From Bifidobacterium sp. WK012_4_13 (GTDB lineage Bacteria; Actinomycetota; Actinomycetes; Actinomycetales; Bifidobacteriaceae), in the NCBI RefSeq assembly GCF_041080835.1, contig NZ_CP129683.1, positions 124,001 through 188,000 on the forward strand: 64,000 nt of DNA. Direction: 5' to 3'. How positions within the stretch are numbered: the first letter of the stretch is position 1; every line of letters begins with the position of its first letter. The notes below the pieces were generated by a model that saw only the letters and a list, made by a program, of their open reading frames with translations, was not told the origin of the DNA and did not search any database. Shown here in pieces: positions 44,718 through 53,584 of this stretch. The translations under genes and the position numbers were made by a program.

Positions 44718-45739
44718 GCGTTTTACAGATTCTATGGTTCTTCGTCGTCGCACTGCTGTTCGCAGTGTTTCTGCTGCTTGAAGGCTTCGATTTCGGCGTG
44801 GGGATGGCGACGCGCTTCATGGCCGAGAACGATGGCGAGAGACAGCTCTATCTCAGAGCCATCGGGCCTCATTGGGACGGCAACGAGGTGTGGCTCATCA
44901 CCGCAGGCGGCGCGATGTTCGCGGCGTTCCCGATGTGGTATGCCAGCCTGTTCTCCGGCTACTACATTCCGCTCTTCCTGGTCTTGGTGGCGCTGATTCT
45001 CAGAGGCGTGTCCTTCGAATTCGCGAGCCATGCGATAACGGTTCGGGAGAGAAGCCTGTGGCAGTGGGCGAATTTCGTCGGAAGCCTCTTCGCCCCATTC
45101 TTCCTTGGCATGATGCTCACCAGCCTGATTCAGGGCGTGCCGATGGACGCTCAGGGCAACGCATGGCTTGGTTTCTTCGACATCGTGAACTGGCTTTCGG
45201 TCGTCGGCGGCATCGCGGTCGTATACTTCTGCTTCCTGCACGGCCTGCATTTCCTCAGCCTCAAGCTGGAACACGACCAAGCACGCCACATGCTTAACGC
45301 ATCGAGCAAGCTGTATTGGATCGCATACCCGGCGCTGGTGGCGTTCGTGGTGCTCGCCTTTGTCTTCACCGACTTCTATAGCGTGCATGCGGTCAGTTCA
45401 TGGATCATCACCGTCATCATCCTTGCGGCGACGATATGCGGGCATCGCGCGGCGGAGGAGAGGCGGGGGGTCATCGCCTTCGTCTCATCCGGCGTGACTC
45501 TGGTGGGCATCATCGCCTTCATCTTCAACGGCATGTTCCCACGCGTCATGGTTTCGGCTGGCGGCGTTCACGACCTGCTGGTGAAGGATGCGTCGGCGTC
45601 CCCGCTGACCCTGGGCATCATGACGGGCGTGCTTTGCGTGCTTCTGCCGATCGTTCTGGGATACATCATCTGGAGCTACCGCATTCAGCGCGGCCGGGTG
45701 AGCGCGAAGGCGCTTGAAGACTCGGCGTATGCGGCTTGA
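44714..45739 (+). CDS. cydB: Cytochrome bd ubiquinol oxidase subunit II
   Basis: Second membrane subunit of the bd oxidase. The N-terminal motif LFAVFLLLEGFDFGVGM (residues 15-31), GPHWDGNEVWLITAGGAMFAAFP and VALILRGVSFEF are the family signatures. Eight to nine hydrophobic helices, 341 residues. It begins inside the cydA stop codon. Followed after 95 bases by cydD on the same strand, so cydABDC is arranged as one assembly-plus-enzyme unit. Confidence 0.96.
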   Translation: MSVLQILWFFVVALLFAVFLLLEGFDFGVGMATRFMAENDGERQLYLRAIGPHWDGNEVWLITAGGAMFAAFPMWYASLFSGYYIPLFLVLVALILRGVSFEFASHAITVRERSLWQWANFVGSLFAPFFLGMMLTSLIQGVPMDAQGNAWLGFFDIVNWLSVVGGIAVVYFCFLHGLHFLSLKLEHDQARHMLNASSKLYWIAYPALVAFVVLAFVFTDFYSVHAVSSWIITVIILAATICGHRAAEERRGVIAFVSSGVTLVGIIAFIFNGMFPRVMVSAGGVHDLLVKDASASPLTLGIMTGVLCVLLPIVLGYIIWSYRIQRGRVSAKALEDSAYAA

Positions 45740-45834
45740 AAGTGGGTCGAGCCGGCGCACGCAGGCTCATGCGAACGCTCGTGTTGAGGCCCAGACCAAT
45801 GGACTGAAGTCCAGACTACGGTGAATCGACTGCC

Positions 45835-47676
45835 ATGATTGACAAGAAGCTATTCGAATTCCAAGGGGTCAGCGCCGCGATGGCGTTTCTGGCGCTGCTT
45901 TCCCTTGCCCAGGCCGTGGCGACCGTGGGACAGGCCTATGGACTCACCCTGGCCTTGGTGGAAATCTGGAAGTTGCATGCCCTTGCCTCGATCGTGATTC
46001 CAGCTGGGATATTCGCAGCGGCCTTCGTCGTTCGGCAACTGTGCGAGGTGGCCAAGAAGTCGGTAGCGACGCACTGCGCCGATCGGATCGTCCGCGACCT
46101 TCGGCCACGGGTGCAGGCCAAGCTGTTTGACGCTGGCCCGGCCGCCATGTCCAGGCGGGGGACTGGCGCCACGGTGACGATGCTTCTCGATGGGTTGGAT
46201 CAGACGAAGACCTATGTCCAGACGATAATGCCCAAGATGCTTGATATGACCATCGTTCCCGTGGTGATTCTTGTCGTCGTATGGTACGAGAACTGGCTTG
46301 CTGGCCTGGTCCTGCTCATCGTGTTCCCACTGCTGATGTTCTTCATGGCGATTCTGGGAATCGTCGCGCGCGATAAGTCCGATAGGCAATACGGTGAGTT
46401 CCAGAATCTGAACAACCGTTTCGTGGATACCATTCTTGGCCTGCCGACGCTGAAGATGCTGGGCGTCAGCGATGACTACGAGGATGAGATATATGGAGTG
46501 AGCGAACGTTTCCGCAGAAGGACTATGAGCGTGATCATGGTGGCGATGTCATCGTCATTTGCGCTTGATTTCTTCACCACGCTCAGCATCGCAGTCGTTG
46601 CCGTCTTTCTTGGAGTGAACCTCATCAACGCCTCCGTGGCACTGCTTCCAGCGCTCTTCGTGCTTATCCTGGCGCCTGAATACTTTCTGCCGATTCGGCA
46701 GTTCGGCAATGACTATCACGCAACGCTCAATGGGAAGAACGCTCTTGCGGACATAACGAGCCTTCTTGACGCTCCTGACCCCGCACGCGACGATGACTTC
46801 GAGATGGGCCGTTGGGACAGTGACAGCGATCTGAGCCTTGCGCACGTCGGCTTCTCATATGAGGTCAGGGACGAGGATTCCTCAAGGAACGATGCTCATG
46901 GCAGGGCGAGCGGAAGACGAGGGAGATCGGGCTCCGACGAGGATACAGGTGCACAGACGCCCGAGCATTCCCATGCTCTTGACGACATTTGCCTTGACTT
47001 CCATGGCGTGGAGAGCGTGGCCATCGTCGGGCGCTCAGGATCGGGAAAGTCAAGTCTCATCGATCTGCTTGCGGGCTTCCACGAGCCGCAATCCGGCGTG
47101 ATCGCCATCGATGGGAAGACGACTCCGCATCTCAACATGGCGGCATGGCAGAGACGTATATGGTACATTCCTCAAAAGCCATACATATTCCACGGAACTA
47201 TCGCAGACAACATTCGCTTCTATGCCCCGACCCATGCCCCGACCGCATCTGCGGACCAGATTCAACGGGCCGCCGAGATGGCAGGGCTGGGCGATTGGCT
47301 TGCGACGCTGCGAGATGGGCTGAACACTCCCATCGGCGAGGGCAACCGTGCCATAAGCGGTGGCCAGGCCCAGCGCATAGCCCTGGCTCGCGTGACGCTG
47401 GACAGCAGCAGGGAGATATTGCTTTTCGACGAGCCGACCGCACATCTGGACATAGAGACCGAATACGAGCTGAAACGGACGCTGGTGCAGATCATGCGCG
47501 GACATCTCGTGATTCTCGCCACGCATCGGCTGCACTGGCTTGATTCGGTCGACAGGGTCGTGGTGCTTGACGAGGGCAGGGTCGTGCAGGACGGCGCTCC
47601 GCGGAAGCTGCTCAGACAGCCCGGCGCACTGAGTGCCCTGATTGGTGAGATGGGCGGCGATCATATTGGCGGCTGA
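45835..47676 (+). CDS. cydD: Thiol reductant ABC exporter subunit CydD
   Basis: One half of the heterodimeric ABC exporter that moves glutathione or cysteine outward and is needed to assemble cytochrome bd. An N-terminal membrane domain of six helices (1-310) is followed by an ABC ATPase: Walker A GRSGSGKSSL, Q-loop IPQKPYIFHGTI, signature ISGGQAQRIALARV, Walker B ILLFDEPTAHLD. 613 residues. A charged, low-complexity stretch of about 35 residues (near 345-382, containing GRASGRRGRSGSDED) is inserted in the first strand region of the ATPase before ICLDFHGVES. CydC follows 13 bases later. Confidence 0.93.
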   Translation: MIDKKLFEFQGVSAAMAFLALLSLAQAVATVGQAYGLTLALVEIWKLHALASIVIPAGIFAAAFVVRQLCEVAKKSVATHCADRIVRDLRPRVQAKLFDAGPAAMSRRGTGATVTMLLDGLDQTKTYVQTIMPKMLDMTIVPVVILVVVWYENWLAGLVLLIVFPLLMFFMAILGIVARDKSDRQYGEFQNLNNRFVDTILGLPTLKMLGVSDDYEDEIYGVSERFRRRTMSVIMVAMSSSFALDFFTTLSIAVVAVFLGVNLINASVALLPALFVLILAPEYFLPIRQFGNDYHATLNGKNALADITSLLDAPDPARDDDFEMGRWDSDSDLSLAHVGFSYEVRDEDSSRNDAHGRASGRRGRSGSDEDTGAQTPEHSHALDDICLDFHGVESVAIVGRSGSGKSSLIDLLAGFHEPQSGVIAIDGKTTPHLNMAAWQRRIWYIPQKPYIFHGTIADNIRFYAPTHAPTASADQIQRAAEMAGLGDWLATLRDGLNTPIGEGNRAISGGQAQRIALARVTLDSSREILLFDEPTAHLDIETEYELKRTLVQIMRGHLVILATHRLHWLDSVDRVVVLDEGRVVQDGAPRKLLRQPGALSALIGEMGGDHIGG

Positions 47677-47689
47677 GAGAATTCATGCT

Positions 47690-49594
47690 GTGACTGATGA
47701 CGGTGGGATGCTGCAGGACGACATGGGCGTGGCCACCGCCAGGGAGCACGGTGGCGACGATGCTGGCCATCAATCAGCCAGCTCCACTGAAAATCCCGGA
47801 TTCCATGAGACTCGCTTCGGTGCCCATGGCAAGCGTGGCCTGGGCGATTATCTGAAGGCCTGGCATCACGATCGTTGGTTCTGGCCCTATCTTCGGCAGA
47901 ACCGGTGGCGCCTTGCACTGATCTTTCTTCTAGGGACACTGACCTTCGTGTGCGCTGCGGGTCTGATGTTCACCTCAGGCTATCTGATAAGCCGCTCCGC
48001 CCGCCACCCATACAATGTGCTCATGGTCTACGTGCCCATCGTGCTCACCCGAGCCTTCGGCCTTGGACGCCCGACATTCAGCTACGCCGAACGCATCCTG
48101 AGCCATGACTGGGTGCTTCATGTGGTGTCGAAGCTTCGCGTCGGCCTTTACCGGACCTTGGCCAGGGACGCATCCTTCCTTGATGAGCATGAGCAGACCG
48201 GCAGTGTGCTTGGAGTCCTTGCGGACGATCTCGATCATCTGGAGAATTTCTATCTGCGCACCATCTTTCCGACCATTGTGGCATTCCTGGTATGGGTTCT
48301 GGTCACCATCTCCCTGGGCATTTTCTCATGGCAGACATGCGTGATGATACTGATCATCTTCGCACTCGTCCTGGTGCTTGCCCCGATGGTTTCGCTGCAG
48401 TTCGCGGACATGCACTACCATCGCGAAAAGGCCGCCCGAAGCCGTGAATACACCAAGGTAGCCGAGGAATATCTTGGTCTGGGCGATTGGATCATCACCC
48501 ATCGTTCCCGCGAGTTCGTCGAAACCGGGGAGGCCGAGTTCAGGACGGTTGCCTCGAGCACCCAATCACGCGAGCGCTTCGAGCGGTGGCGTGACTTCCT
48601 CATCCAGCTTGCCTTCGCGGCCGCCGCCGTGGTGCTGATGGTCGCATCCAGCCTGGTGCTGACATCATCCACCACCCTGGCCGATTATGCCGCCGCTGCG
48701 GTGCTCTCCGTATTCCCCCTCATCGACTGCTTCATCGTCGTGGCACAGGCCATAGCAGAGGTGCCGCTGTATGGCGAATCACTTGCGCATCTCAATGGCC
48801 TGAGTGCACGCGTGGACGGGAATGTGCTTCCCGAGTCACCGCAGCAGAGATTGGAAGGGGGGTTGGAATCCATTGACTTCGATCATGTCACCTTCAGATA
48901 TGGCCCCGACGAGACGGTGCTGCTCGACGACTTCTCGCTGCACATCGATGCAGGGGAGAAGGTCGCGCTTCTCGGCCCGAGCGGGGAGGGCAAGACCACG
49001 ATCCTGCAGCTTCTGCTTGGCGACTTGATTCCGACAAGTGGAGAGGTCAGGATAAACGGAATCCCCGTCCGCGCATTGCAGGAGGAGCGTAAGCGTCTCT
49101 TCGGATATCTGAATCAGAGCCCCTTCATATTCCGGGCAAGCATCGGCGGCAACGTTCGACTGGGCAGACCGGAGGCGAGCGACGAGGAAGTCTGGAACGC
49201 CTTGGAAACCGTGGAGTTGGACGGGTTGGTCAGGGACATGCCCCAGGGACTGGACACGGTTGTCGGTGAGAGGGGAAGCACGCTTTCCGGCGGCCAGCGA
49301 GAGCGTCTTGCTCTGGCCAGGATTCTGGTGAAGGACACGCCGATGGTTCTTCTTGACGAACCGACCATCGGATTGGATCCGATAACGGAACGTCACCTGA
49401 TGTCGACGATATTCAAGGCCAATGCACAGCGAACCATGCTTTGGGTGACTCATCATCTCAAGGGTCTGGAACACGCGGATCGGATGATATTCCTTGAGGG
49501 CGGCCATATCGTCATGCAGGGCGATCCCGAGGAGCTCTACCGAAGCGATGAGCGCTTCCGTGCCCTCTACCGCATGGACGTCGCCGAACTGTGA
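47690..49594 (+). CDS. cydC: Thiol reductant ABC exporter subunit CydC
   Basis: Partner of CydD. The membrane domain starts near residue 60 (LALIFLLGTLTFVCAAGLMFTSG split over helix 1), and the CydC family segment FTSGYLISRSA is present. ATPase: Walker A GPSGEGKTTIL, Q-loop LNQSPFIFRASI, signature LSGGQRERLALARI, Walker B MVLLDEPTIGLD. 634 residues, with a hydrophilic N-terminal 50 residues. GTG 47690 is chosen (GAGAG 9 bases upstream, 13 bases after the cydD stop); ATG 47708 is an alternative. It ends at a perfect palindrome overlapping the stop codon. Confidence 0.92.
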   Translation: MTDDGGMLQDDMGVATAREHGGDDAGHQSASSTENPGFHETRFGAHGKRGLGDYLKAWHHDRWFWPYLRQNRWRLALIFLLGTLTFVCAAGLMFTSGYLISRSARHPYNVLMVYVPIVLTRAFGLGRPTFSYAERILSHDWVLHVVSKLRVGLYRTLARDASFLDEHEQTGSVLGVLADDLDHLENFYLRTIFPTIVAFLVWVLVTISLGIFSWQTCVMILIIFALVLVLAPMVSLQFADMHYHREKAARSREYTKVAEEYLGLGDWIITHRSREFVETGEAEFRTVASSTQSRERFERWRDFLIQLAFAAAAVVLMVASSLVLTSSTTLADYAAAAVLSVFPLIDCFIVVAQAIAEVPLYGESLAHLNGLSARVDGNVLPESPQQRLEGGLESIDFDHVTFRYGPDETVLLDDFSLHIDAGEKVALLGPSGEGKTTILQLLLGDLIPTSGEVRINGIPVRALQEERKRLFGYLNQSPFIFRASIGGNVRLGRPEASDEEVWNALETVELDGLVRDMPQGLDTVVGERGSTLSGGQRERLALARILVKDTPMVLLDEPTIGLDPITERHLMSTIFKANAQRTMLWVTHHLKGLEHADRMIFLEGGHIVMQGDPEELYRSDERFRALYRMDVAEL

Positions 49595-49609
49595 GGCATC
49601 GATGCCTCA
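49592..49609. terminator. Palindrome at the cydC stop codon
   Basis: TGAGGCATCGATGCCTCA is an 18-base perfect palindrome whose first three bases are the cydC stop. It lies between convergent genes; possible weak bidirectional terminator or protein site. Confidence 0.4.
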
Positions 49610-49680
49610 TCGTGCGCCATGCACGGGGGAAGGCCGAAATCTCGTAGGCGTGTCATGTCGCACGTCATGGCGGAGCGCTG

Positions 49681-50643
49681 CTATATGCCTCTGCTGAAGC
49701 GTTCAAGCATCGATTCAAGCAGTTCCTCGATGCCATCGGGGATGTCCATGCTGTGCAGCAGCCGTTCAGCCTCGGCGATGTGCTCCCTTGCGATCTGTTT
49801 GCTCCTGCGAATCGCTTCGGGATTGGAATCGAGAAAGTCCAGCACTGCGGAGACGTCGTTGCTCTGCAGCAGTCCCGAGAATTCAGGGCTCATGTCTCGC
49901 GCGAGCAGCACCGGCAGCGTATAGATGCCATCGCCTATGTCTTCGAGCTTGGGCTTGCCGGTGTCATCCGCAAGATTGAAATCCTCGATGTCGTCGGCGA
50001 TCTGGAAGGCAATGCCCAGGTGCATGCCAAAGCCTGCTGCGGCTCGAAGCAGTGCCTCATCCGGTTTGTTTCCGGTGCTCAGACGCAGCCCAGTGACGCA
50101 TGAGTGCTCGAACAACGCTGCGGTCTTGCCACGTATCGCCTCGATGTAGTGCTCGACCGTCGTGGTGACCCGATGCCTCGCCGATTCCTGGCTGAGCTCA
50201 CCGTTCAGGATTCTGCCCAGAATGGAGGCCTGCTCGTGCATGAAATCCAGGTCGGGAGCTATTTCGGACATGATCTCTATATACCTCGATAGAATCAGGT
50301 CGCCGAGATAGATTGCGGCCTTGTTGCCGACGATCGTCTGCACGGTGGGACTGTTGCGACGAATCGCCGCACCATCGACGACGTCATCATGGACCAAGGT
50401 CGCCAGATGAAGCATCTCTATGCATGAGGCAGCCGTGACGGTCGACTCGTCCAGTCGGACTGCCTCGCCATCGTTCACACGTGCGAAGAGAATGACGAGA
50501 GAGGCCCTCAGCATCTTGCCGTGGTTATCAAGAAGCATCCGGTATTGATCGGCATATGGTTCAAGCGCGGCCTGCTCAGCATGGAGCCGACCCTTGACCC
50601 GCTGCAAGTCTCCCGCGAGTATAACTTCCTGCTTCAATGCCAT
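49681..50643 (-). CDS. Polyprenyl diphosphate synthase
   Basis: Trans-type isoprenyl chain elongase. First Asp-rich motif LVHDDVVDGAAIRR near residue 82, second QIADDIEDFNL near 213, with GKMLRASLVILFA (IPP-binding Arg region) upstream and KTAALFEHSC between. 320 residues, like heptaprenyl/octaprenyl synthases that make quinone tails. The residues ahead of the first motif (MLHLATL) lack bulky aromatics, compatible with a long product. ATG 50643. Convergent with cydC. It may supply the quinone tail for NDH-2 and bd oxidase, or another polyprenol; inference from location only. Confidence 0.9.
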   Translation of the reverse strand: MALKQEVILAGDLQRVKGRLHAEQAALEPYADQYRMLLDNHGKMLRASLVILFARVNDGEAVRLDESTVTAASCIEMLHLATLVHDDVVDGAAIRRNSPTVQTIVGNKAAIYLGDLILSRYIEIMSEIAPDLDFMHEQASILGRILNGELSQESARHRVTTTVEHYIEAIRGKTAALFEHSCVTGLRLSTGNKPDEALLRAAAGFGMHLGIAFQIADDIEDFNLADDTGKPKLEDIGDGIYTLPVLLARDMSPEFSGLLQSNDVSAVLDFLDSNPEAIRRSKQIAREHIAEAERLLHSMDIPDGIEELLESMLERFSRGI

Positions 50644-50823
50644 TGCCCCATCCCAACCTATAGTTACGATCCCACTAAAGTGTACCCAACCTCATAGTCC
50701 GCTGCGAGGAGTGAAATCGAGGAAATGTCTGTGGTCACACTCACCGACCCGGTGAATGTGGCGTGGGAGGCGCAGCCGCCGGAATCCGGAATGCACGACC
50801 ACGAATCCACTTCATGCAGGCGT

Positions 50824-52299
50824 TCAATGCTGGATGCTCTTCGGAAGTGCGAAGACAAGCAGGCATGCGATGACGGCGAGCATGGCGCTTGCGAGCATCG
50901 CGACAGAAGCCGCATGCGTGAAGGTGTCTGCCAGAATCTGTGAAGTGATGCGTCGGTGTGGGAAGTCAAGAGAGCCGAACAGTATCGAACCGATTATCGC
51001 GATTCCAGACGCGGCGCCCACGCGCTGGGCGGTTCCGACTATTCCAGACGCCGCACCTGCATCCGCGCGGTCGACGGTGGCTACGATGAAATCGACATTG
51101 GGTGCGATGAAGAATCCTGAACCTATCCCCGCAATCAGCAGAGGCAGCAGAAGGACCCAGTTATTCAGTTCGTCGGTGGGGAGCAGGGAAAGCATCAGCC
51201 ATACAGAGAGCAGGCCGAAGGCGACCATTCCCGTTCCTATGCTCAGGACCTTCCTGCCCAGTCCATATGCAAGACGGTGGCTTTGCGAGGCCCCGATGAT
51301 CGAACCAATGGCGAAGGGCGCCGACATGTAGCCCGTCTCGAGCGCCGAATGTCCAAGGCCGGACTGCCAGAGAAGCGAAAGCGTAAAGAAAATGCTGGTG
51401 AATGCGGCGAAGTATACCAAGGCGAGAATGATTCCTCCGGTGAACTGCGCCCGGACGAAAAGCTTGGGTGGAATCAGCGGAACGGCTCCAAGACGTGCAA
51501 GCCGCATCTGCCACAATCCGAATGCGACGAGCAGCAGCACGCCTGCGCACATCATGAGCCATGTCCACAGCGGCCAGCCCGAGCCTTCTCCCTGAATCAG
51601 AGGGACCAGAATGGCGCTGAGCGAACATGTCATCAGGATGAGACCGACGACGTCCGCCTTGCCATGCGTTCTGCCTGAGACAGCGGAGGGCAGCGTAATG
51701 ATGCTTCCTATGACCGCGATGATGCCGAAGGGCAGATTTACATAGAATACAGAACGCCATCCCTCGCTCTGGCCGAACCATTCGATGAGGAATCCTCCGA
51801 GAACCGGTCCGATTGCCGTTGAGAAGCCGATGACCGCCCCCATGACGGAGAACGCCCTGCTGCGGGTCTTCCTGACGAAAAGAAGCTGAATCAGCGCCGT
51901 CACCGCTGGATAGAAGACGCCTCCGAAAAGACCCTGAACTATTCTGGCGCATACCAGGCTGAGCGAACTGTCCGATATGGCACACCACAGGCTGGCGAGC
52001 GTGAATCCTGCCAGACCTATCGTGAACACCCACTTATGCCCGAACCTGTCTCCCAGCCTTCCCGCTGGAATCAGGGCGAGTCCGAAAGCCAGTGCGTATC
52101 CGGAAACCACCCACGACAGCACCGATTCGGATGCATGAAGATTGACGCGAATCGTCGGCAGTGCGACGTTGACGATCGTCGTGTCCAGCATTGACATCGC
52201 GACGCCCAGCAAGAGAACCGTCAATGACGGCCAGTTCCTGGAAAGACGCTCGGATGCCATGCTCTTGTTGGGAATTGGCCTGCTGCCATGCTGGGACAT
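50824..52299 (-). CDS. DHA2-family MFS transporter (EmrB/QacA type)
   Basis: Drug:proton antiporter family. LLLGVAMSMLDTTIVNVALP in helix 1 (motif D1), GRLGDRFGHKWVF (motif A), and VLGGFLIEWFGQSEGWR (motif C and the DHA2 loop). About 14 helices in 491 residues. ATG 52299 is chosen (GAAGAAT upstream on the minus strand); the open frame to 52485 reads through a palindromic intergenic region and is not credible. ATG 52260 is also possible. Substrate unknown. It lies downstream of an SDR gene on the same strand, separated by 209 bases with a 19-bp inverted repeat. Confidence 0.88.
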   Translation of the reverse strand: MSQHGSRPIPNKSMASERLSRNWPSLTVLLLGVAMSMLDTTIVNVALPTIRVNLHASESVLSWVVSGYALAFGLALIPAGRLGDRFGHKWVFTIGLAGFTLASLWCAISDSSLSLVCARIVQGLFGGVFYPAVTALIQLLFVRKTRSRAFSVMGAVIGFSTAIGPVLGGFLIEWFGQSEGWRSVFYVNLPFGIIAVIGSIITLPSAVSGRTHGKADVVGLILMTCSLSAILVPLIQGEGSGWPLWTWLMMCAGVLLLVAFGLWQMRLARLGAVPLIPPKLFVRAQFTGGIILALVYFAAFTSIFFTLSLLWQSGLGHSALETGYMSAPFAIGSIIGASQSHRLAYGLGRKVLSIGTGMVAFGLLSVWLMLSLLPTDELNNWVLLLPLLIAGIGSGFFIAPNVDFIVATVDRADAGAASGIVGTAQRVGAASGIAIIGSILFGSLDFPHRRITSQILADTFTHAASVAMLASAMLAVIACLLVFALPKSIQH

Positions 52300-52392
52300 T
52301 GATTCTTCGTTTCTCTCGTCGTGTCGGTGATGATGCCTGAATGAACCTTGCAGGCGTTGGTATTCTATGCGCTTTCGATCGATTGCGCCTAC

Positions 52393-52465
52393 GGCATCCG
52401 AATGGCCCACGCCATGCTCCGCCTGCGATTCATGGCGAATGCGTGACGTGGGCCATTCGGATGCC
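52393..52465. repeat. 19-bp perfect inverted repeat between SDR and MFS genes
   Basis: Arms 52393-52411 and 52447-52465 are exact reverse complements (core CCGAATGGCCCACG / CGTGGGCCATTCGG). Inside, CCATG (52412-52416) and CATGG (52431-52435) can extend the stem after an asymmetric bulge. No T run follows on either strand. Confidence 0.8.
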
Positions 52466-52508
52466 TGCGTCGAAGATGCCTTCATGCAGGCGAGAGGCCT
52501 TGGCCTGC

Positions 52509-53270
52509 TCAGTCCTGCACAGGCTGGCCGCTATAGATTTCGAAGCCTGCTGAGACGGGAATGTTCTGTCCTGTGATCGGATCTGACTCATCGGAAGCCA
52601 GGAAATACATCGTGCGGGCTATGTCCTCTGGCTGGACCAGTCTTCCGAGCGGGCTTGCCTGCGCGAACTCGTCGATTACCGATTGCGGATTGCTTCTGAA
52701 CATCGGTGTCATGGTTGGGCCAGGGTTCACGTTGTTGACCCTGATGCCATACTTGCCGTAGTCAAGAGCCATGGCCCTGACGAGATTGACGACTGCGCCC
52801 TTGGCCGCGTTGTATACGGCCATGTTGTAATCGCCCTGCAGACCTGATATCGAAGCGGTGTTGACGATGGTTCCCGATTTGCGTTCGATCATTTCGGGCA
52901 CGAAGGCCTTCGTCGTCAGATAGATGGACTTCACATCGGTGGCCATGACCCGATCCCACACATCCTCATCGATTTCGTGAACGGCGCCCTTGGCGAAGAT
53001 GCCCGCGTTGTTGATCACGCTGTCGACATGACCGAATGAATCGTGTGTCGCCTGCGCCATCGCGTCGACCGATCGCGCGCTCGATACGTCGCATTGCTGG
53101 AACGCCAGCCGTTCGGGGGAGTACTCGGCCAGAAGTTCCTCGAGGACCTTCTTGCCAAGGTCCTCGTTGAAGTCAGCCATCATCACATTCCAGCCCTTCG
53201 CCAGGAACAGCTTCGAGGTGCTTAATCCGATACCTGACACAGCCCCAGTGATTACAACAGTTCCATTCAT
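52509..53270 (-). CDS. Short-chain dehydrogenase/reductase
   Basis: Classical SDR oxidoreductase. Cofactor motif TGAVSGIG at residues 8-15, an acidic residue after strand 2 (MMADFNED) pointing to NAD(H) preference, NNAG, catalytic Ser in TASISGLQG, and the YNAAKGA YxxxK pair near 155. 253 residues, standard. The start is ATG 53270 (MNGTVVITG); the open frame extends to 53510 without homology. Substrate not readable; relatives include glucose, acetoin and polyol dehydrogenases. Divergent from the zinc alcohol dehydrogenase across 314 bases. Confidence 0.92.
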   Translation of the reverse strand: MNGTVVITGAVSGIGLSTSKLFLAKGWNVMMADFNEDLGKKVLEELLAEYSPERLAFQQCDVSSARSVDAMAQATHDSFGHVDSVINNAGIFAKGAVHEIDEDVWDRVMATDVKSIYLTTKAFVPEMIERKSGTIVNTASISGLQGDYNMAVYNAAKGAVVNLVRAMALDYGKYGIRVNNVNPGPTMTPMFRSNPQSVIDEFAQASPLGRLVQPEDIARTMYFLASDESDPITGQNIPVSAGFEIYSGQPVQD

Positions 53271-53584
53271 GCGTTGTCCCGTCCTTGCATATGAGAGTCG
53301 GCATCGTGCCGAACATCGTGGATTACTTTTCACATCACTACTTATGGTGGACAAATCCGGTATGGTCGACAAATTCTGTGCGGCGCATCGAATATGTCTG
53401 CACACGTGGGAAGGTGCCTCGAGCGGTGCCTCGAAATGTGCAATGGGAGGTGCAATGGAAGACGCGCTGAAGGATATCTTCTCCAGCGTAATCGACTTCA
53501 GGACTCTCATTTGGATTTATGTTTGTTGTATTCGAGCTTTGTCTCAGTAGTCAATGCAGAAGTCAGTGCAGGAAAGGTCTTGTC
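53271..53584. other. Divergent SDR-ADH regulatory gap
   Basis: 314 bases with no credible gene. It contains a direct repeat of TATGGTSGACAAAT at 53343-53356 and 53361-53374 (18-base spacing, on one face of the helix every two turns), a good candidate for a tandem regulator-binding site. Promoters for both flanking genes must lie here. Confidence 0.55.
53343..53374 (+). promoter_or_regulatory. Direct repeat, candidate regulator site
   Basis: Two 14-base copies differing at one position (TATGGTGGACAAAT and TATGGTCGACAAAT), 18 bases apart, about 75 bases upstream of the SDR start. No cognate regulator gene is adjacent. Confidence 0.5.

Noticed and set aside
52300..52485. N-terminal extension of the DHA2 MFS frame back to 52485
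   Set aside because: The extension reads through the 19-bp inverted repeat and lacks hydrophobic or family sequence; ATG 52299 fits the family.
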